Notes under the pieces: generated by a model
What the model was told of the DNA's origin: nothing
Seen by the model: only the letters and a program-made list of their open reading frames with translations
Database searches by the model: none
Made by a program: the position numbers and the translations under genes
Shown here: positions 1-7,478 of the stretch, piece by piece
Position numbering within the stretch: the stretch's first letter is position 1
Layout of the letters: the number at the start of each line of letters is the position of its first letter
Source: an uncultured Oscillospiraceae bacterium
GTDB lineage: Bacteria; Bacillota; Clostridia; Oscillospirales; Oscillospiraceae
Length of the DNA stretch: 25,162 nucleotides
Direction: 5' to 3'
NCBI GenBank assembly: GCA_934659445.1
Contig: CAKUHV010000010.1
Location: forward strand, 1-25,162

Positions 1-946
1 CCTCGCGCTTGCTCTCCAGAATCGCGCCGGTGTAGGCGTCGAGCTTGTACTCGAACTCCTCGCCGCTCTGGCTCTTGATCTCCACCTCATAGTGGGCGGG
101 GGATTCGTCCAGCTCGGGATCGACCGCGCTGTATGCCATCTTGGCGGCAGAGACCTTGCCAAACGCCGCCGCGGCAAGGTCCATGGCCTTGTCCGTGCCG
201 ATGGGCATGGCGGGCGCGCCCGCTTCGGCAAGGTCCTTGAGCTCCTCCACCGAGAGCTCCGCCAATGCGTCAAACTTCAGGGAGGAGTTGAGCGCCAGCA
301 CACGGTTCACCAGCGCCGCCTTCCCGGTAGAAATGCTGTTCTCCCGCGCCTGCTGCTCCAGTCCCGCGTCCTGCGTCAGCGTCTGGGTCAGGACGGAGGC
401 CCGCGATTCACTGGTCTGCAAAACGCCGTCTACGGTGCTTGTCAGCTCCCGCTGGAGCTTCTCCGCCCGGGCGGTATCCTTGTCCTCCACCGAGATCATG
501 ATGGCGGAGGAGATGCTGCTGAGGTAGCCGCTGCGCACAAGGCTGCCCACGATGGCGTTCACCGCCACGTCCAGCTTGGCGCCCTTCAGGTCCGCACCAT
601 TGCCCATATCCGCAAGGATGGCCTTTGCTTCCTCGTTGAGCGGCGTGCAGGCGAGCACCTTTTCGCTCCGATTCACCTTCAGCTCAATGCTCGGGTTCAC
701 ATCCAGCGACACCACGGAGGCCACCGCGTTCGCCCGCTGGTAGGACAGCCCCCCGCCGCCGAACAGCACCACCGCAAGGCAGGCGGCAATAAGCGATGTC
801 CATTTTCTCTTTGTCGTTTTCTTTGTCGTCATGGGAATTACCGTTCCTTTCCGCTCTTCACAGCGGGAGAGAACGCCGTTCGCGTCGTCGGGAGCCGTCT
901 TTTCCAACGCCTGGGCCAGCTTCTGCTCCAGTTCTCTGTCGGTCAT
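1..946 (-). CDS. RsgI-like membrane anti-sigma factor with PepSY-type C-terminus (partial, 3' end outside window)
   Basis: This gene probably holds the adjacent ECF sigma factor inactive at the membrane until a signal arrives. I translated it by hand, since it has no stop inside the window; 315 residues are visible. Residues 1-49 are a charged, presumably cytoplasmic region. Residues 50-66 form one membrane segment (SLIAACLAVVLFGGGG). Directly outside is the motif SLDVNPSIELKVN (80-92), typical of RsgI-family anti-sigma proteins. Residues 250-310 look like a PepSY-type domain (YEVEIKSQSGEEFEYKLDAYTG). The start codon is fixed by an ATGA overlap with the sigma gene stop, which implies translational coupling. 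The N-terminal sigma-binding part is short and diverged, so anti-sigma function rests on family resemblance and on the neighbour. What follows residue 315 cannot be seen. Confidence 0.8.
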   Translation of the reverse strand, partial: MTDRELEQKLAQALEKTAPDDANGVLSRCEERKGTVIPMTTKKTTKRKWTSLIAACLAVVLFGGGGLSYQRANAVASVVSLDVNPSIELKVNRSEKVLACTPLNEEAKAILADMGNGADLKGAKLDVAVNAIVGSLVRSGYLSSISSAIMISVEDKDTARAEKLQRELTSTVDGVLQTSESRASVLTQTLTQDAGLEQQARENSISTGKAALVNRVLALNSSLKFDALAELSVEELKDLAEAGAPAMPIGTDKAMDLAAAAFGKVSAAKMAYSAVDPELDESPAHYEVEIKSQSGEEFEYKLDAYTGAILESKRE

Positions 947-1527
947 CGGGCGTCATCTCCTTCCAGATAAGCTCGCATTTTCTTCAATGCTCTGTGATAC
1001 TTCGACAGGACGGTGGCCAGCGGCAGCTCCAGCAGCGCCGCGATCTCCCGGTGCTTCATACCCGTAACAGCGTGGAGCAGCACGATGCGCCGCTCCTCGT
1101 CGCCGAGACACGCCAGTGCGTGCTGCAAAAGGGCGCGTTCATCGGCGTCCAGTCCGCACTCCTGCGCGGGAATGGCGTCCCATTCCTCCTCGCTGAGCGC
1201 GGTGCGGCGCTCCTCGCGCCGCAGACGCATCAGGCACAGATTGCGGCACACCGCCAACAGCCAGCCCATGGGCGAGCCGGTGGGGCGGTATTGCTCCGCG
1301 CAGTCCCACACCTGTACATAGACATCCTGGGTCACGTCCTGGGCGTCGTGGATATTTTTCAGATAGGACAGCGCAAGGCCGTACACCGCCGTTCGGGTCC
1401 GGCAGTACAGCTGCTCCAGTGCGCCGCGGTCTCCGGCGGCCACTCCCGAAAGCAGCCGCTCCAGCTGGTGTCTATCCTCCGGCTGTGGGTATTCGGTTTT
1501 GACTTTTACAGCCACTGGCATAAGCAT
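943..1527 (-). CDS. RNA polymerase sigma factor, ECF (sigma-70 family)
   Basis: A 194-residue alternative sigma factor that directs RNA polymerase to a small regulon. Region 2 lies at about residues 38-104 (LYCRTRTAVYGLALSYLKN, then DAQDVTQDVYVQVW, the usual -10 and core-binding signature). Region 4 lies at about 135-185 (LGDEERRIVLLHAVTGMKH, then REIAALLELPLATVLSKYHR), the helix-turn-helix for the -35 element. There is no region 1 or 3, as expected for the ECF class. The start is the first ATG, with AGGAG seven bases upstream; a second ATG two codons in is possible. It overlaps the anti-sigma gene by four bases. No convincing self-recognised promoter was identified in the 77-base gap upstream, so the gene may also be read through from dinB. 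Confidence 0.9.
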   Translation of the reverse strand: MLMPVAVKVKTEYPQPEDRHQLERLLSGVAAGDRGALEQLYCRTRTAVYGLALSYLKNIHDAQDVTQDVYVQVWDCAEQYRPTGSPMGWLLAVCRNLCLMRLRREERRTALSEEEWDAIPAQECGLDADERALLQHALACLGDEERRIVLLHAVTGMKHREIAALLELPLATVLSKYHRALKKMRAYLEGDDAR

Positions 1528-1604
1528 CGTTCTCCTGTCATCTGTACAATGCGGAAAAAAGCCCTTTTATTGCATCTGTTTGAAAATATTTTTTGCCGGG
1601 CGGG

Positions 1605-2852
1605 TCACTCCTCCAGATAGCCCCTTCCCCCCGGCGGCGGGGCATGGCGGTCCTCCCCCGGGTCCCGGGGGCAGGAGGCGGGGGCGATGGCCCCCCTGCC
1701 ATATTTGGCCCGGATGGCATCCATGGCCCCGGCCAGCTTTTCCAGCCGCTCCCGCTTCTCCTGCTCCTGCCCGCCGAACAGGTCCAGCTGGGCCCCGGCC
1801 TCCTCCGCCGGCAGCAGATACAGGGCGGTCACCGTCAGGGCCCGCACCGGACTGTCCATGCTCCAGCAGCTTTGGGCCAGCTGCCAGGCGCTGTCCGCCA
1901 CCTCCCGGCCCAGACAGGTGGGCACCGTCAGCCGCTGCTGGCGGCTGATGTCCCGAAAGCCGGGGTCCCGGATGGTCAGGGCCACCCCGCCGCACTTCAT
2001 CCCGTGATGCCGCAGCCGGGCGGCCACCTGGTCGGCCAGCATGACGATCCCCGCCCGGATCTCCTCCGCCCCCTGTAAATTCCGGGGGAAGGTCAGGCCA
2101 TTGCCGATGGACTTGGGGGGTTCGCTCTCCCCCGTCCGGGCCACGGGGGCCCGGTCAAGGCCGTTGGCAAAATCGTGGAGCTGGGCGCCGTTCTTCCCCA
2201 GCAGGGTGAACAGGGCCTGCCGGTCGAAGGCGGCCAGATCGCCGATGGTGCGGATGCCGAACTTCTGAAAGGCGGCCGCCGCCGCCCGGCCCACATACAG
2301 CAGGTCGGTCACCGGCAGGGGCCACACCATGGCCCGGAAGTTCTCCTCTGTGATGACGGTGGTGGCGTCCGGCTTTTTATAGTCGCTGCCCAGCTTGGCA
2401 AACACCTTGTTGAAGGACACCCCCACGGAGATGGTCAGCCCCAGCTCCCGCCGCACCCGGCTGCGGATCTCATCCGCCAGGGCCTTGGGGTCGCCGCCGA
2501 ACAGGTGCAGGGTGCCGGTAACGTCCAGCCAGCTCTCGTCGATGCCGAAGGGCTCCACCAGGTCGGTATACTGCTGATACAGCCCGTTCACCCGCCGGGA
2601 GTACTCCCGGTACTTCTCGTGATGGGCGGGCAGCAGCACCAGGTCGGGGCATTTCTTCCTCGCCTGCCACACCGTCTCCGCCGTTTTTACGTCGAAGCGC
2701 TTGGCGGGCTCATTTTTGGCCAGAATGATGCCGTGGCGGCTCCTGGGGTCGCCGCACACCGCCACTGGCAGATGCCGCAGCTCCGGGTGGCTCAAAAGCT
2801 CCACCGACGCGTAAAAGCTGTTCAGATCGCAGTGAAAGATCACCCGCTCCAC
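1605..2852 (-). CDS. dinB: DNA polymerase IV (Y-family translesion polymerase)
   Basis: A 415-residue Y-family polymerase that copies past damaged bases at the cost of errors. The catalytic acidic residues are visible: D9 in HCDLNSFYASVE with the F13/Y14 steric-gate position, and D105-E106 in GIDESWLDVT. The little-finger region follows at about 235-350. Near the C-terminus AQLDLFGG is a canonical beta-clamp-binding motif (QLxLF). The open frame extends about 76 codons further upstream, but the family N-terminus begins at the GTG chosen here, which has a G-rich ribosome binding site (GAGAGGGGGG) before it. Its promoter carries a LexA box, so it should belong to the SOS regulon. The final 20 residues are proline- and glycine-rich and probably disordered. 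Confidence 0.94.
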   Translation of the reverse strand: MERVIFHCDLNSFYASVELLSHPELRHLPVAVCGDPRSRHGIILAKNEPAKRFDVKTAETVWQARKKCPDLVLLPAHHEKYREYSRRVNGLYQQYTDLVEPFGIDESWLDVTGTLHLFGGDPKALADEIRSRVRRELGLTISVGVSFNKVFAKLGSDYKKPDATTVITEENFRAMVWPLPVTDLLYVGRAAAAAFQKFGIRTIGDLAAFDRQALFTLLGKNGAQLHDFANGLDRAPVARTGESEPPKSIGNGLTFPRNLQGAEEIRAGIVMLADQVAARLRHHGMKCGGVALTIRDPGFRDISRQQRLTVPTCLGREVADSAWQLAQSCWSMDSPVRALTVTALYLLPAEEAGAQLDLFGGQEQEKRERLEKLAGAMDAIRAKYGRGAIAPASCPRDPGEDRHAPPPGGRGYLEE

Positions 2853-2880
2853 AGGCCGCCCCCCTCTCTCCGTTTTCTCT

Positions 2881-2909
2881 ATTGTACCCCATCTCCGCCG
2901 CCGTGTCAA
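2881..2909 (-). promoter_or_regulatory. dinB promoter, sigma-A type
   Basis: Read on the minus strand, TTGACA (2909-2904) and TACAAT (2886-2881) are separated by exactly 17 bases. The expected transcription start is near 2874, about 20 bases before the dinB GTG. Its -35 element overlaps the LexA box. Confidence 0.85.
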
Positions 2910-2920
2910 ACTTATGTTCG
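2907..2920 (-). promoter_or_regulatory. LexA (SOS) box overlapping the dinB -35 element
   Basis: Minus-strand sequence CGAACATAAGTTTG fits the Gram-positive LexA consensus CGAAC-N4-GTTYG; only the fourth spacer base departs from the finer RNRY pattern. LexA bound here would cover the -35 hexamer, so dinB should be induced by DNA damage. The match is seen; repression is inferred. Confidence 0.82.
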
Positions 2921-2943
2921 ATGTATTTTCTTCCTTTTCCCCC

Positions 2944-2971
2944 TTGACAGCGGCGGATTCCGTGTTATACT
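2944..2971 (+). promoter_or_regulatory. Promoter of the GntR/ABC transporter operon
   Basis: A consensus TTGACA (2944-2949) and TATACT (2966-2971) are separated by 16 bases. The -10 hexamer lies inside the left arm of the operator palindrome, as expected for an autoregulated operon. Confidence 0.8.
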
Positions 2972-3000
2972 GTACATATACTATATATACAGTATAACAC
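2962..3000 (+). promoter_or_regulatory. 39-bp palindromic operator, probably for the GntR regulator
   Basis: The arms GTGTTATACTGTA (2962-2974) and TACAGTATAACAC (2988-3000) are perfect 13-base inverted repeats. The symmetry continues through the AT-rich centre with a single mismatch around base 2981. It covers the -10 element and start region of the operon whose first gene is a GntR protein. YtrA-type GntR regulators usually repress their own operon through such sites. The palindrome is seen; the binding protein is inferred. Confidence 0.82.
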
Positions 3001-3057
3001 ACCGGCGTCCGACCCCGATCAGGCGGGCAGCCGAATTCTGACTGACAGGTGCGCCAT

Positions 3058-3438
3058 ATGGATATTATTTTAAGCAACACCAGCGGAAAGCCAATCTACA
3101 CCCAGATCGCCGACCAGGTGAAGGAGCAGATCATGACCGGCGCCCTTGCCCCGGGAGAGGCCCTGCCCTCCATGCGCCTGCTGGCCCGGGAGCTGCGCAT
3201 CTCCGTCATCACCACCAAGCGGGCCTATGAGGATCTGGAGCGGGACGGTTTTCTGGAAAACGTGCCCGGCAAGGGCTGCTTCGTAGCCCCCCAGAACCGG
3301 GAGCTGCTGCGGGAGGCCCAGCTGCGCCGGGTGGAGGAGCACCTGACCCGGGCGGTGGAGGAGGCCCGGAAGGGCGGTCTCGCTCTGTCAGAGGTGCAGG
3401 AAATGCTAAACATTTTGTATTCAGGTGACGAATTATGA
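3058..3438 (+). CDS. GntR family transcriptional regulator, YtrA subfamily
   Basis: A 126-residue repressor. Residues 8-75 form the GntR winged helix (PIYTQIADQVKEQIMTG, then ALPSMRLLARELRISVITTK, then YEDLERDGFLENVPGKGCFV). The tail is only about 50 residues and helical, as in the YtrA subfamily, which lacks the large effector domains of other GntR proteins. An in-frame GTG at 3049 is possible, but it is part of the AGGTG ribosome binding site that serves the ATG chosen here. The gene overlaps the ATPase gene (ATGA). Members of this subfamily typically control a co-transcribed ABC transporter linked to envelope stress or peptide antibiotics; the inducer cannot be read from sequence. Confidence 0.9.
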   Translation: MDIILSNTSGKPIYTQIADQVKEQIMTGALAPGEALPSMRLLARELRISVITTKRAYEDLERDGFLENVPGKGCFVAPQNRELLREAQLRRVEEHLTRAVEEARKGGLALSEVQEMLNILYSGDEL

Positions 3439-4295
3439 CGAATTGTATTGAAATCAAGGGGCTTTGCAAGTCCTATGGGGACTTCGCCCTGCGGAACGTG
3501 GATCTGGTCGTCCCCGGCGGCAGCATCATGGGACTGATCGGAGAGAACGGCGCAGGCAAGACCACCACCATCAAATGCCTGCTGGGCATGACCCGGCCGG
3601 ACGGCGGCGCCGTTACCGTATTGGGCCGGGACATGGCGGCCCACGGGGCGGAGATCAGGCAGGACATCGGCGTGGTGCTGGACGAGTGCTTCTACCACGA
3701 CACCCTGCGCCCCCGGGACCTGTCCCCCATTCTTGCCCCCATCTACCGCGGCTGGGACAGAGAGCTGTACCGGGACTGTCTGGCCCGCTACGGTCTGCCG
3801 GAAAATAAACTGATCAAAGAATTCTCCCGGGGGATGAAGATGAAGCTGTCTCTGGCCGCAGCCCTGGCCCACCGGCCCCGTCTGCTGGTGCTGGACGAGG
3901 CCACCGCCGGACTGGACCCCGTGGTGCGGGAGGAGATCCTGGAGGAGTTCCTGTCCTTCATCTGCGACGAGGAGCACGCCATCCTCATGTCCAGCCACAT
4001 CACCGGCGATCTGGAAAAGGCGGCGGACTACATCACCTATCTCCACCGGGGGCAGGTGGCGCTGACCGGCAGCAAGGACGACATCCGGGACTGCTATGGC
4101 CGGGTGGCCTGCACCGCCGCGCAGCTGGAGCAGCTCGGGCCCGGCGACCTGCTGCGGGTGCGGCGGGGCGCCTTCGGCTGCGAGGGGCTGACCGCCAACC
4201 GGGCCGAATTTCAGCGGAAATACCCCCAGCTGCTGGCGGAGCCGCTGTCCTTGGAGGACATTATGGTGTTTATGGAAAGGGGGGAGGCCCTGTGA
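3435..4295 (+). CDS. ABC transporter ATP-binding protein (YtrB-like)
   Basis: A 286-residue cytoplasmic ATPase that powers the membrane protein encoded next. The Walker A motif is GENGAGKTT (36-44), the signature is the divergent SRGMK (131-135) in place of LSGGQ, and Walker B is LLVLDEATAGLDP (150-162). An H-loop follows in LMSSHITGD. The SRGMK signature and the roughly 70-residue C-terminal extension fit the ABC-2 type multidrug/YtrB/EcsA group. It overlaps the regulator upstream (ATGA) and the permease downstream (GTGA), so the three genes form one translationally coupled operon. The substrate is unknown; export of, or resistance to, an envelope-active compound is the usual role in this group. 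Confidence 0.92.
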   Translation: MTNCIEIKGLCKSYGDFALRNVDLVVPGGSIMGLIGENGAGKTTTIKCLLGMTRPDGGAVTVLGRDMAAHGAEIRQDIGVVLDECFYHDTLRPRDLSPILAPIYRGWDRELYRDCLARYGLPENKLIKEFSRGMKMKLSLAAALAHRPRLLVLDEATAGLDPVVREEILEEFLSFICDEEHAILMSSHITGDLEKAADYITYLHRGQVALTGSKDDIRDCYGRVACTAAQLEQLGPGDLLRVRRGAFGCEGLTANRAEFQRKYPQLLAEPLSLEDIMVFMERGEAL

Positions 4296-4942
4296 CCGGT
4301 CTGATCCTGAAGGACATTCTTGTCATGCGGAAGGGGCTGAAGACCTATCTGCTTCTTATGCTGTTCTATCTGGTCATGGGGGCGGTCGGCGCCCTGCCCA
4401 TCACCTTTGCTCTGAGCTTTCTGGAGGTCATCCTGCTGGTGATCCCCCTGTCCGCCTTTGCCTATGACGAGATGGCCCGGTGGGACAAATGCGTGCTGGC
4501 CCTGCCCCTGTCCCGGCGGACGGTGGTCAAGGCCCGGTACTGCTTCCTCCTGCTGCTGGTGCTGGTGTCCGCCGCCCTCAGCGGCCTGCTGTGCGTGTTC
4601 TTCTCCCTGTCCGGCAAGGCGCAGCCGCTGGAGGCGCTGACCTCCTCTCTGGCCTGTCTGGGGGCGGGGATGCTGATCCCGGCCATCATGCTGCCCCTAA
4701 ACTACAAGCTGGGGCGGGAGCGGGCCCAGCCCTTCCTGTATGTGATTGTCATCGGCGGCGCGCTGGTGATCTTCGCCCTGTCCAGGCTGGGGCTGCCCGA
4801 CTGGCTGGACCTGTCCTTCTTCCGGACGCTGACAGACGGTCAGGCGGCGGGCCTGCTCGCCCTGTGCCCGCTGGCGGGACTGGCGGCGCTGCTCGTCTCC
4901 TTCCTCATCTCCTGCGGCATCGCAGAGCGAAAGGAATACTGA
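4292..4942 (+). CDS. ABC-2 type transporter permease
   Basis: A 216-residue integral membrane protein with about six hydrophobic segments, for example LLLMLFYLVMGAVGALPI, then FLEVILLVIPLSAFAYDE, then FLLLLVLVSAALSGLLCVFF, and later LLALCPLAGLAALLVSFLI. The segment AYDEMARWDKCVLALPLSR is characteristic of small ABC-2 permeases that pair with GntR-regulated ATPases. The start is GTG, overlapping the ATPase stop, with AAGGGGGGAG upstream. It is the last gene of the operon and a strong hairpin follows. One permease gene per operon suggests that it acts as a homodimer with the ATPase. Confidence 0.87.
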   Translation: MTGLILKDILVMRKGLKTYLLLMLFYLVMGAVGALPITFALSFLEVILLVIPLSAFAYDEMARWDKCVLALPLSRRTVVKARYCFLLLLVLVSAALSGLLCVFFSLSGKAQPLEALTSSLACLGAGMLIPAIMLPLNYKLGRERAQPFLYVIVIGGALVIFALSRLGLPDWLDLSFFRTLTDGQAAGLLALCPLAGLAALLVSFLISCGIAERKEY

Positions 4943-4945
4943 ATC

Positions 4946-4980
4946 ACAGCGGGCCCCCGCCTTCGGCGGGGGCCCGCTGT
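4946..4980. terminator. Strong hairpin between convergent genes
   Basis: A perfect 16-base-pair GC-rich stem (4946-4961 with 4965-4980) and a three-base loop lie between the convergent permease and NhaC-family genes. It probably ends transcription in both directions. Neither side has a clean U-tract, so this is inferred from stem strength and position. Confidence 0.72.
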
Positions 4981-5003
4981 TACGGTTATAAGCTGTAAAG
5001 CGT

Positions 5004-6620
5004 TTACGCTTTTCCCTGTCTGCGCTTCATCAGGAACAGGAAGCCCAGAATCAGAAGGGAGCCCACAGCCAGACAGAGCACCACGTTCTGCACAAGGCCC
5101 GCCAGCAGGAAGCATACAAAGCTCACCGCCGCCACGGTGACGGCATAGGGCAGCTGGGTGGACACGTGGATCACATGGACGCACTGGGCGCCGGCAGAGG
5201 ACATGATGGTGGTGTCGGAAATGGGGGAGCAGTGGTCGCCGCACACGGCCCCGGCCAGACAGGCGGACATTCCGATGTACAGCAGGGGGTCCTCCGCCCC
5301 GAACATATTGGAAACGATGGGGATCAGGATGCCGAAGGTGCCCCAGCTGGTGCCGGTGGCAAAGGCCAGCAGGCAGGCCACCACAAAGATCACCGCGGGC
5401 AGGAAGTTGGCCAGACTCTGGGCAAACTCGCTGCGCATCAGGGCCTCGACATAGGAGGCGGAGCCCAGCAGATCGTTGGAGATGTTCTTCAGGGAGGTGG
5501 CCAGAGTCAGAATGGTGATGGCGGGCACCATGGAGATAAAGCCCTGGGGCACGCAGTCCATGGCCTGCTTAAAGGTAAGCAGACGGCGGCAGATCAGATA
5601 GGCGATCATAAACACCAGAGCCAGAATGCCGCCCCAGGGCAGACCGATGAAGGCGTCGGTGTTGCCGAAGGCCGCCACGAAATCACCGGCACACTCGGTG
5701 CCCCCCCAGGCGTCCACGCCGAAGAAGCCGCCCACATAGATCAGGCCCACCACAGACACCGCCACCAGCACCACGATGGGCAGCACCAGGTCGATCACCC
5801 GGCCCTTGGGGTTGGCCGCCAGCTCCTGACCGCTCACCCGCTCGTTGGTGGAGAACAGGTCGCCCTTCTCCTGGGCGTTGCGCTCGTGGACGGCCATGGG
5901 GCCGTAGTCGGCGTTCATCACCACCAGACCGATGATGAACACAAAGGTCAGCAGAGAGTAGAAGTTATAGGGGATGGCCTTGATGAACAGACCCAGACCG
6001 TCCAGTCCCGTGCCCTCGGTGAACTTGGACACGGCGGCCGCCCAGGAGCTGATGGGTGCGATCATGCAGATGGGGGCGGCGGTGGCGTCGATGAGGTAGG
6101 CCAGCTTGGCCCGGGACACCCGGTGTCCGTCGGTGACCGGCAGCATGACGGAGCCCACGGTCAGGCAGTTGAAATAGTCGTCGATGAAGATCAGCACGCC
6201 CAGCACAAAGGTGGCCAGCTGTGCGCCCACCCGGGTCCTGATATGGGTCTTGGCCCAGCGGCCAAAGGCGGCGGAGCCCCCCGCCCGGTTCAGCAGGGAC
6301 ACGGCGATGCCCAGGATGACCAGGAACACAAAGATGCCGGCGCTGCCCTCTACGGCGCTGATCAGGCCGGTGGAGACCACGTTGTCGATGGCGGCGGTCA
6401 CGGAGCCGCCGCAGGCGAACATGCCGCCCACCACGATGCCGATGAACAGGGAGGAAAAGACCTCCTTGGTGATCAGGGCCAGGCCGATGGCCACCACCGG
6501 GGGCACCAGGGCCCAGAAGGTGGCATAGGTGTTCTCTACAGTGAAGGGGACAAGGATGGCCATGGCGGCGATGATCACACCGGCGGCAGCCAAAAGAACG
6601 GGATTTCTGCGGTCAGTCAT
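5004..6620 (-). CDS. NhaC family transporter, probable riboswitch-controlled lysine carrier
   Basis: A 538-residue polytopic membrane protein with about 11 hydrophobic segments. The NhaC-family signatures are FIDDYFNCLTVGSVMLP near residue 165, GTSWGTFGILIP in the C-terminal half, and GDHCSPISDTTIMSSAGAQC shortly after. NhaC members were first described as Na+/H+ antiporters, but many in Firmicutes carry amino acids. The leader here contains a lysine riboswitch, which points to lysine uptake (LysW-like). The reading frame runs further upstream into the leader, but the ATG chosen has GAGAGGAG nine bases before it and is followed by a normal N-terminus (MTDRRNPVLLAAAG). Substrate assignment rests on the riboswitch, not on the protein itself. 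Confidence 0.88.
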   Translation of the reverse strand: MTDRRNPVLLAAAGVIIAAMAILVPFTVENTYATFWALVPPVVAIGLALITKEVFSSLFIGIVVGGMFACGGSVTAAIDNVVSTGLISAVEGSAGIFVFLVILGIAVSLLNRAGGSAAFGRWAKTHIRTRVGAQLATFVLGVLIFIDDYFNCLTVGSVMLPVTDGHRVSRAKLAYLIDATAAPICMIAPISSWAAAVSKFTEGTGLDGLGLFIKAIPYNFYSLLTFVFIIGLVVMNADYGPMAVHERNAQEKGDLFSTNERVSGQELAANPKGRVIDLVLPIVVLVAVSVVGLIYVGGFFGVDAWGGTECAGDFVAAFGNTDAFIGLPWGGILALVFMIAYLICRRLLTFKQAMDCVPQGFISMVPAITILTLATSLKNISNDLLGSASYVEALMRSEFAQSLANFLPAVIFVVACLLAFATGTSWGTFGILIPIVSNMFGAEDPLLYIGMSACLAGAVCGDHCSPISDTTIMSSAGAQCVHVIHVSTQLPYAVTVAAVSFVCFLLAGLVQNVVLCLAVGSLLILGFLFLMKRRQGKA

Positions 6621-6655
6621 GGTTTTTTCTCCTCTCGGTTTTCCCGACCCAGCAG

Positions 6656-6703
6656 AAACAAAAGGGCCACGGAAAGCGGCATAAACGCACGCCATCCATG
6701 GCC
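6656..6703 (-). terminator. Intrinsic terminator of the lysine riboswitch expression platform
   Basis: On the minus strand GGCCATGGA (6703-6695) pairs with TCCGTGGCC (6673-6665), with one G-U pair, followed directly by CTTTTGTTT. It sits between the aptamer and the transporter start, where a ligand-controlled terminator is expected. High lysine should favour this hairpin and shut the gene off. Confidence 0.82.
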
Positions 6704-6731
6704 TTACTACCCTGAGCGGGGACTTGAAGCG

Positions 6732-6891
6732 GACAGCTCTCCACGTTTGACCGTGACAGTCCGCGGGATCTTATCCCGCGGCCCAGGATCAGCCGGGCAG
6801 GCACCCGGCCGTCCTTCGGCGGGCTCCCCTCTCCCCCGGGACGGCTGCCTGGCCTGTATCCCGGAGTACGCATGAAGTCCGCGCCTCTATC
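6732..6891 (-). promoter_or_regulatory. Lysine riboswitch (L-box) aptamer
   Basis: The minus-strand leader carries the conserved blocks of the lysine aptamer in the right order: GATAGAGGCGCGGACTTCA (from 6891), GTACTC, AGGGGAG then GCCGAAGG, a GGCTG block near 6800, a perfect 8-base-pair hairpin CGCGGGAT/ATCCCGCG (6780-6762), CTGTCA, and TGGAGAGCTGTC ending at 6732. The terminal helix P1 forms between GATAG (6891-6887) and CTGTC (6736-6732). A promoter lies just upstream and a terminator just downstream. The identity comes from matching remembered consensus blocks; a covariance-model search would settle it. It fills most of the 313-base gap between the transporter and the thioesterase. Confidence 0.88.
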
Positions 6892-6921
6892 TCTGCTGAT
6901 TCAGTTGTTAAGATGTGGTAA

Positions 6922-6950
6922 AGTCTATCACCCTTACGGCCGCTTGTCAA
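6922..6950 (-). promoter_or_regulatory. Promoter driving the riboswitch-transporter transcript
   Basis: On the minus strand TTGACA (6950-6945) and TAGACT (6927-6922) are separated by 17 bases. The -35 element lies inside the last codons of the upstream thioesterase gene. The predicted start is near 6915, about 25 bases before the aptamer. Confidence 0.78.
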
Positions 6951-7398
6951 GGGGCTTTTCCCCCCGATCTGCCTTCAGCCGCCCGTCCCCCGCGTCCATC
7001 ATGCAGAAGGTATAGGTCCCCGTGGCCACAAGCTGCTCCCGGCTGTCCGTCAGCTCCACCCGCACCACAGACAGGGTGCGGCCGATCTTCACCGCCTCGG
7101 CCCGGCACAGGACCCATGGGGCGGTGCCCGGGCGGAGATACTCCATGGTGCTGTTTGTGGTGACGCAGGTGTTGCCGTAGCGGGAGCAGGCGCAGGTGCC
7201 CGCCACGGTGTCCGCCAGGGTGACCAGCGCCCCCCCGTGGACCATTCCGTGGGGGTTCAGGCTGTTTTCTGTGACAAAAAGCCGTCCCTCGGCCCTGCCA
7301 TCCCGGGCCTTCTCCAGGAAAATGCTGTTATAGGCGGAAAACTGGTGGGGTCCGTTCACCATCGCCTTCAGCCGCTCCTCGATCTCGCTGGGATTCAT
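6934..7398 (-). CDS. PaaI family hotdog-fold thioesterase
   Basis: A 154-residue acyl-CoA thioesterase of the hotdog fold. The family core motif NPHGMVHGGALVTLADTVAG covers residues 48-67: the HGG turn is followed by the central helix with the catalytic acidic residue (D63). Proteins of this family hydrolyse aryl- or acyl-CoA esters, often as housekeeping to free trapped CoA; the substrate cannot be told here. The frame extends 15 codons upstream, but the ATG chosen has GAGAGGAAAGG in front and begins MNPSEIEERL, a normal start for the family. The gene is divergent from the next one, with 80 bases between them. It is 16 bases from the downstream promoter start, so some readthrough into the riboswitch leader is possible. 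Confidence 0.87.
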   Translation of the reverse strand: MNPSEIEERLKAMVNGPHQFSAYNSIFLEKARDGRAEGRLFVTENSLNPHGMVHGGALVTLADTVAGTCACSRYGNTCVTTNSTMEYLRPGTAPWVLCRAEAVKIGRTLSVVRVELTDSREQLVATGTYTFCMMDAGDGRLKADRGEKPLDKRP

Positions 7399-7478
7399 GG
7401 GCCTTTCCTCTCTTTCTCTTGCCCCCGCCCCGTTTACCCACATAGAATGGTGGGAAACGCTATTTGGAGGGGATCTTT

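Noticed and set aside
2175..3041. 288-codon open frame on the plus strand across dinB and its promoter
   Set aside because: It runs through the LexA box and the operator palindrome and opposes dinB.
5166..6875. 569-codon open frame on the plus strand
   Set aside because: It is the reverse of the NhaC-family gene and the riboswitch leader; the translation is mostly G, H, D and Q with no domain.
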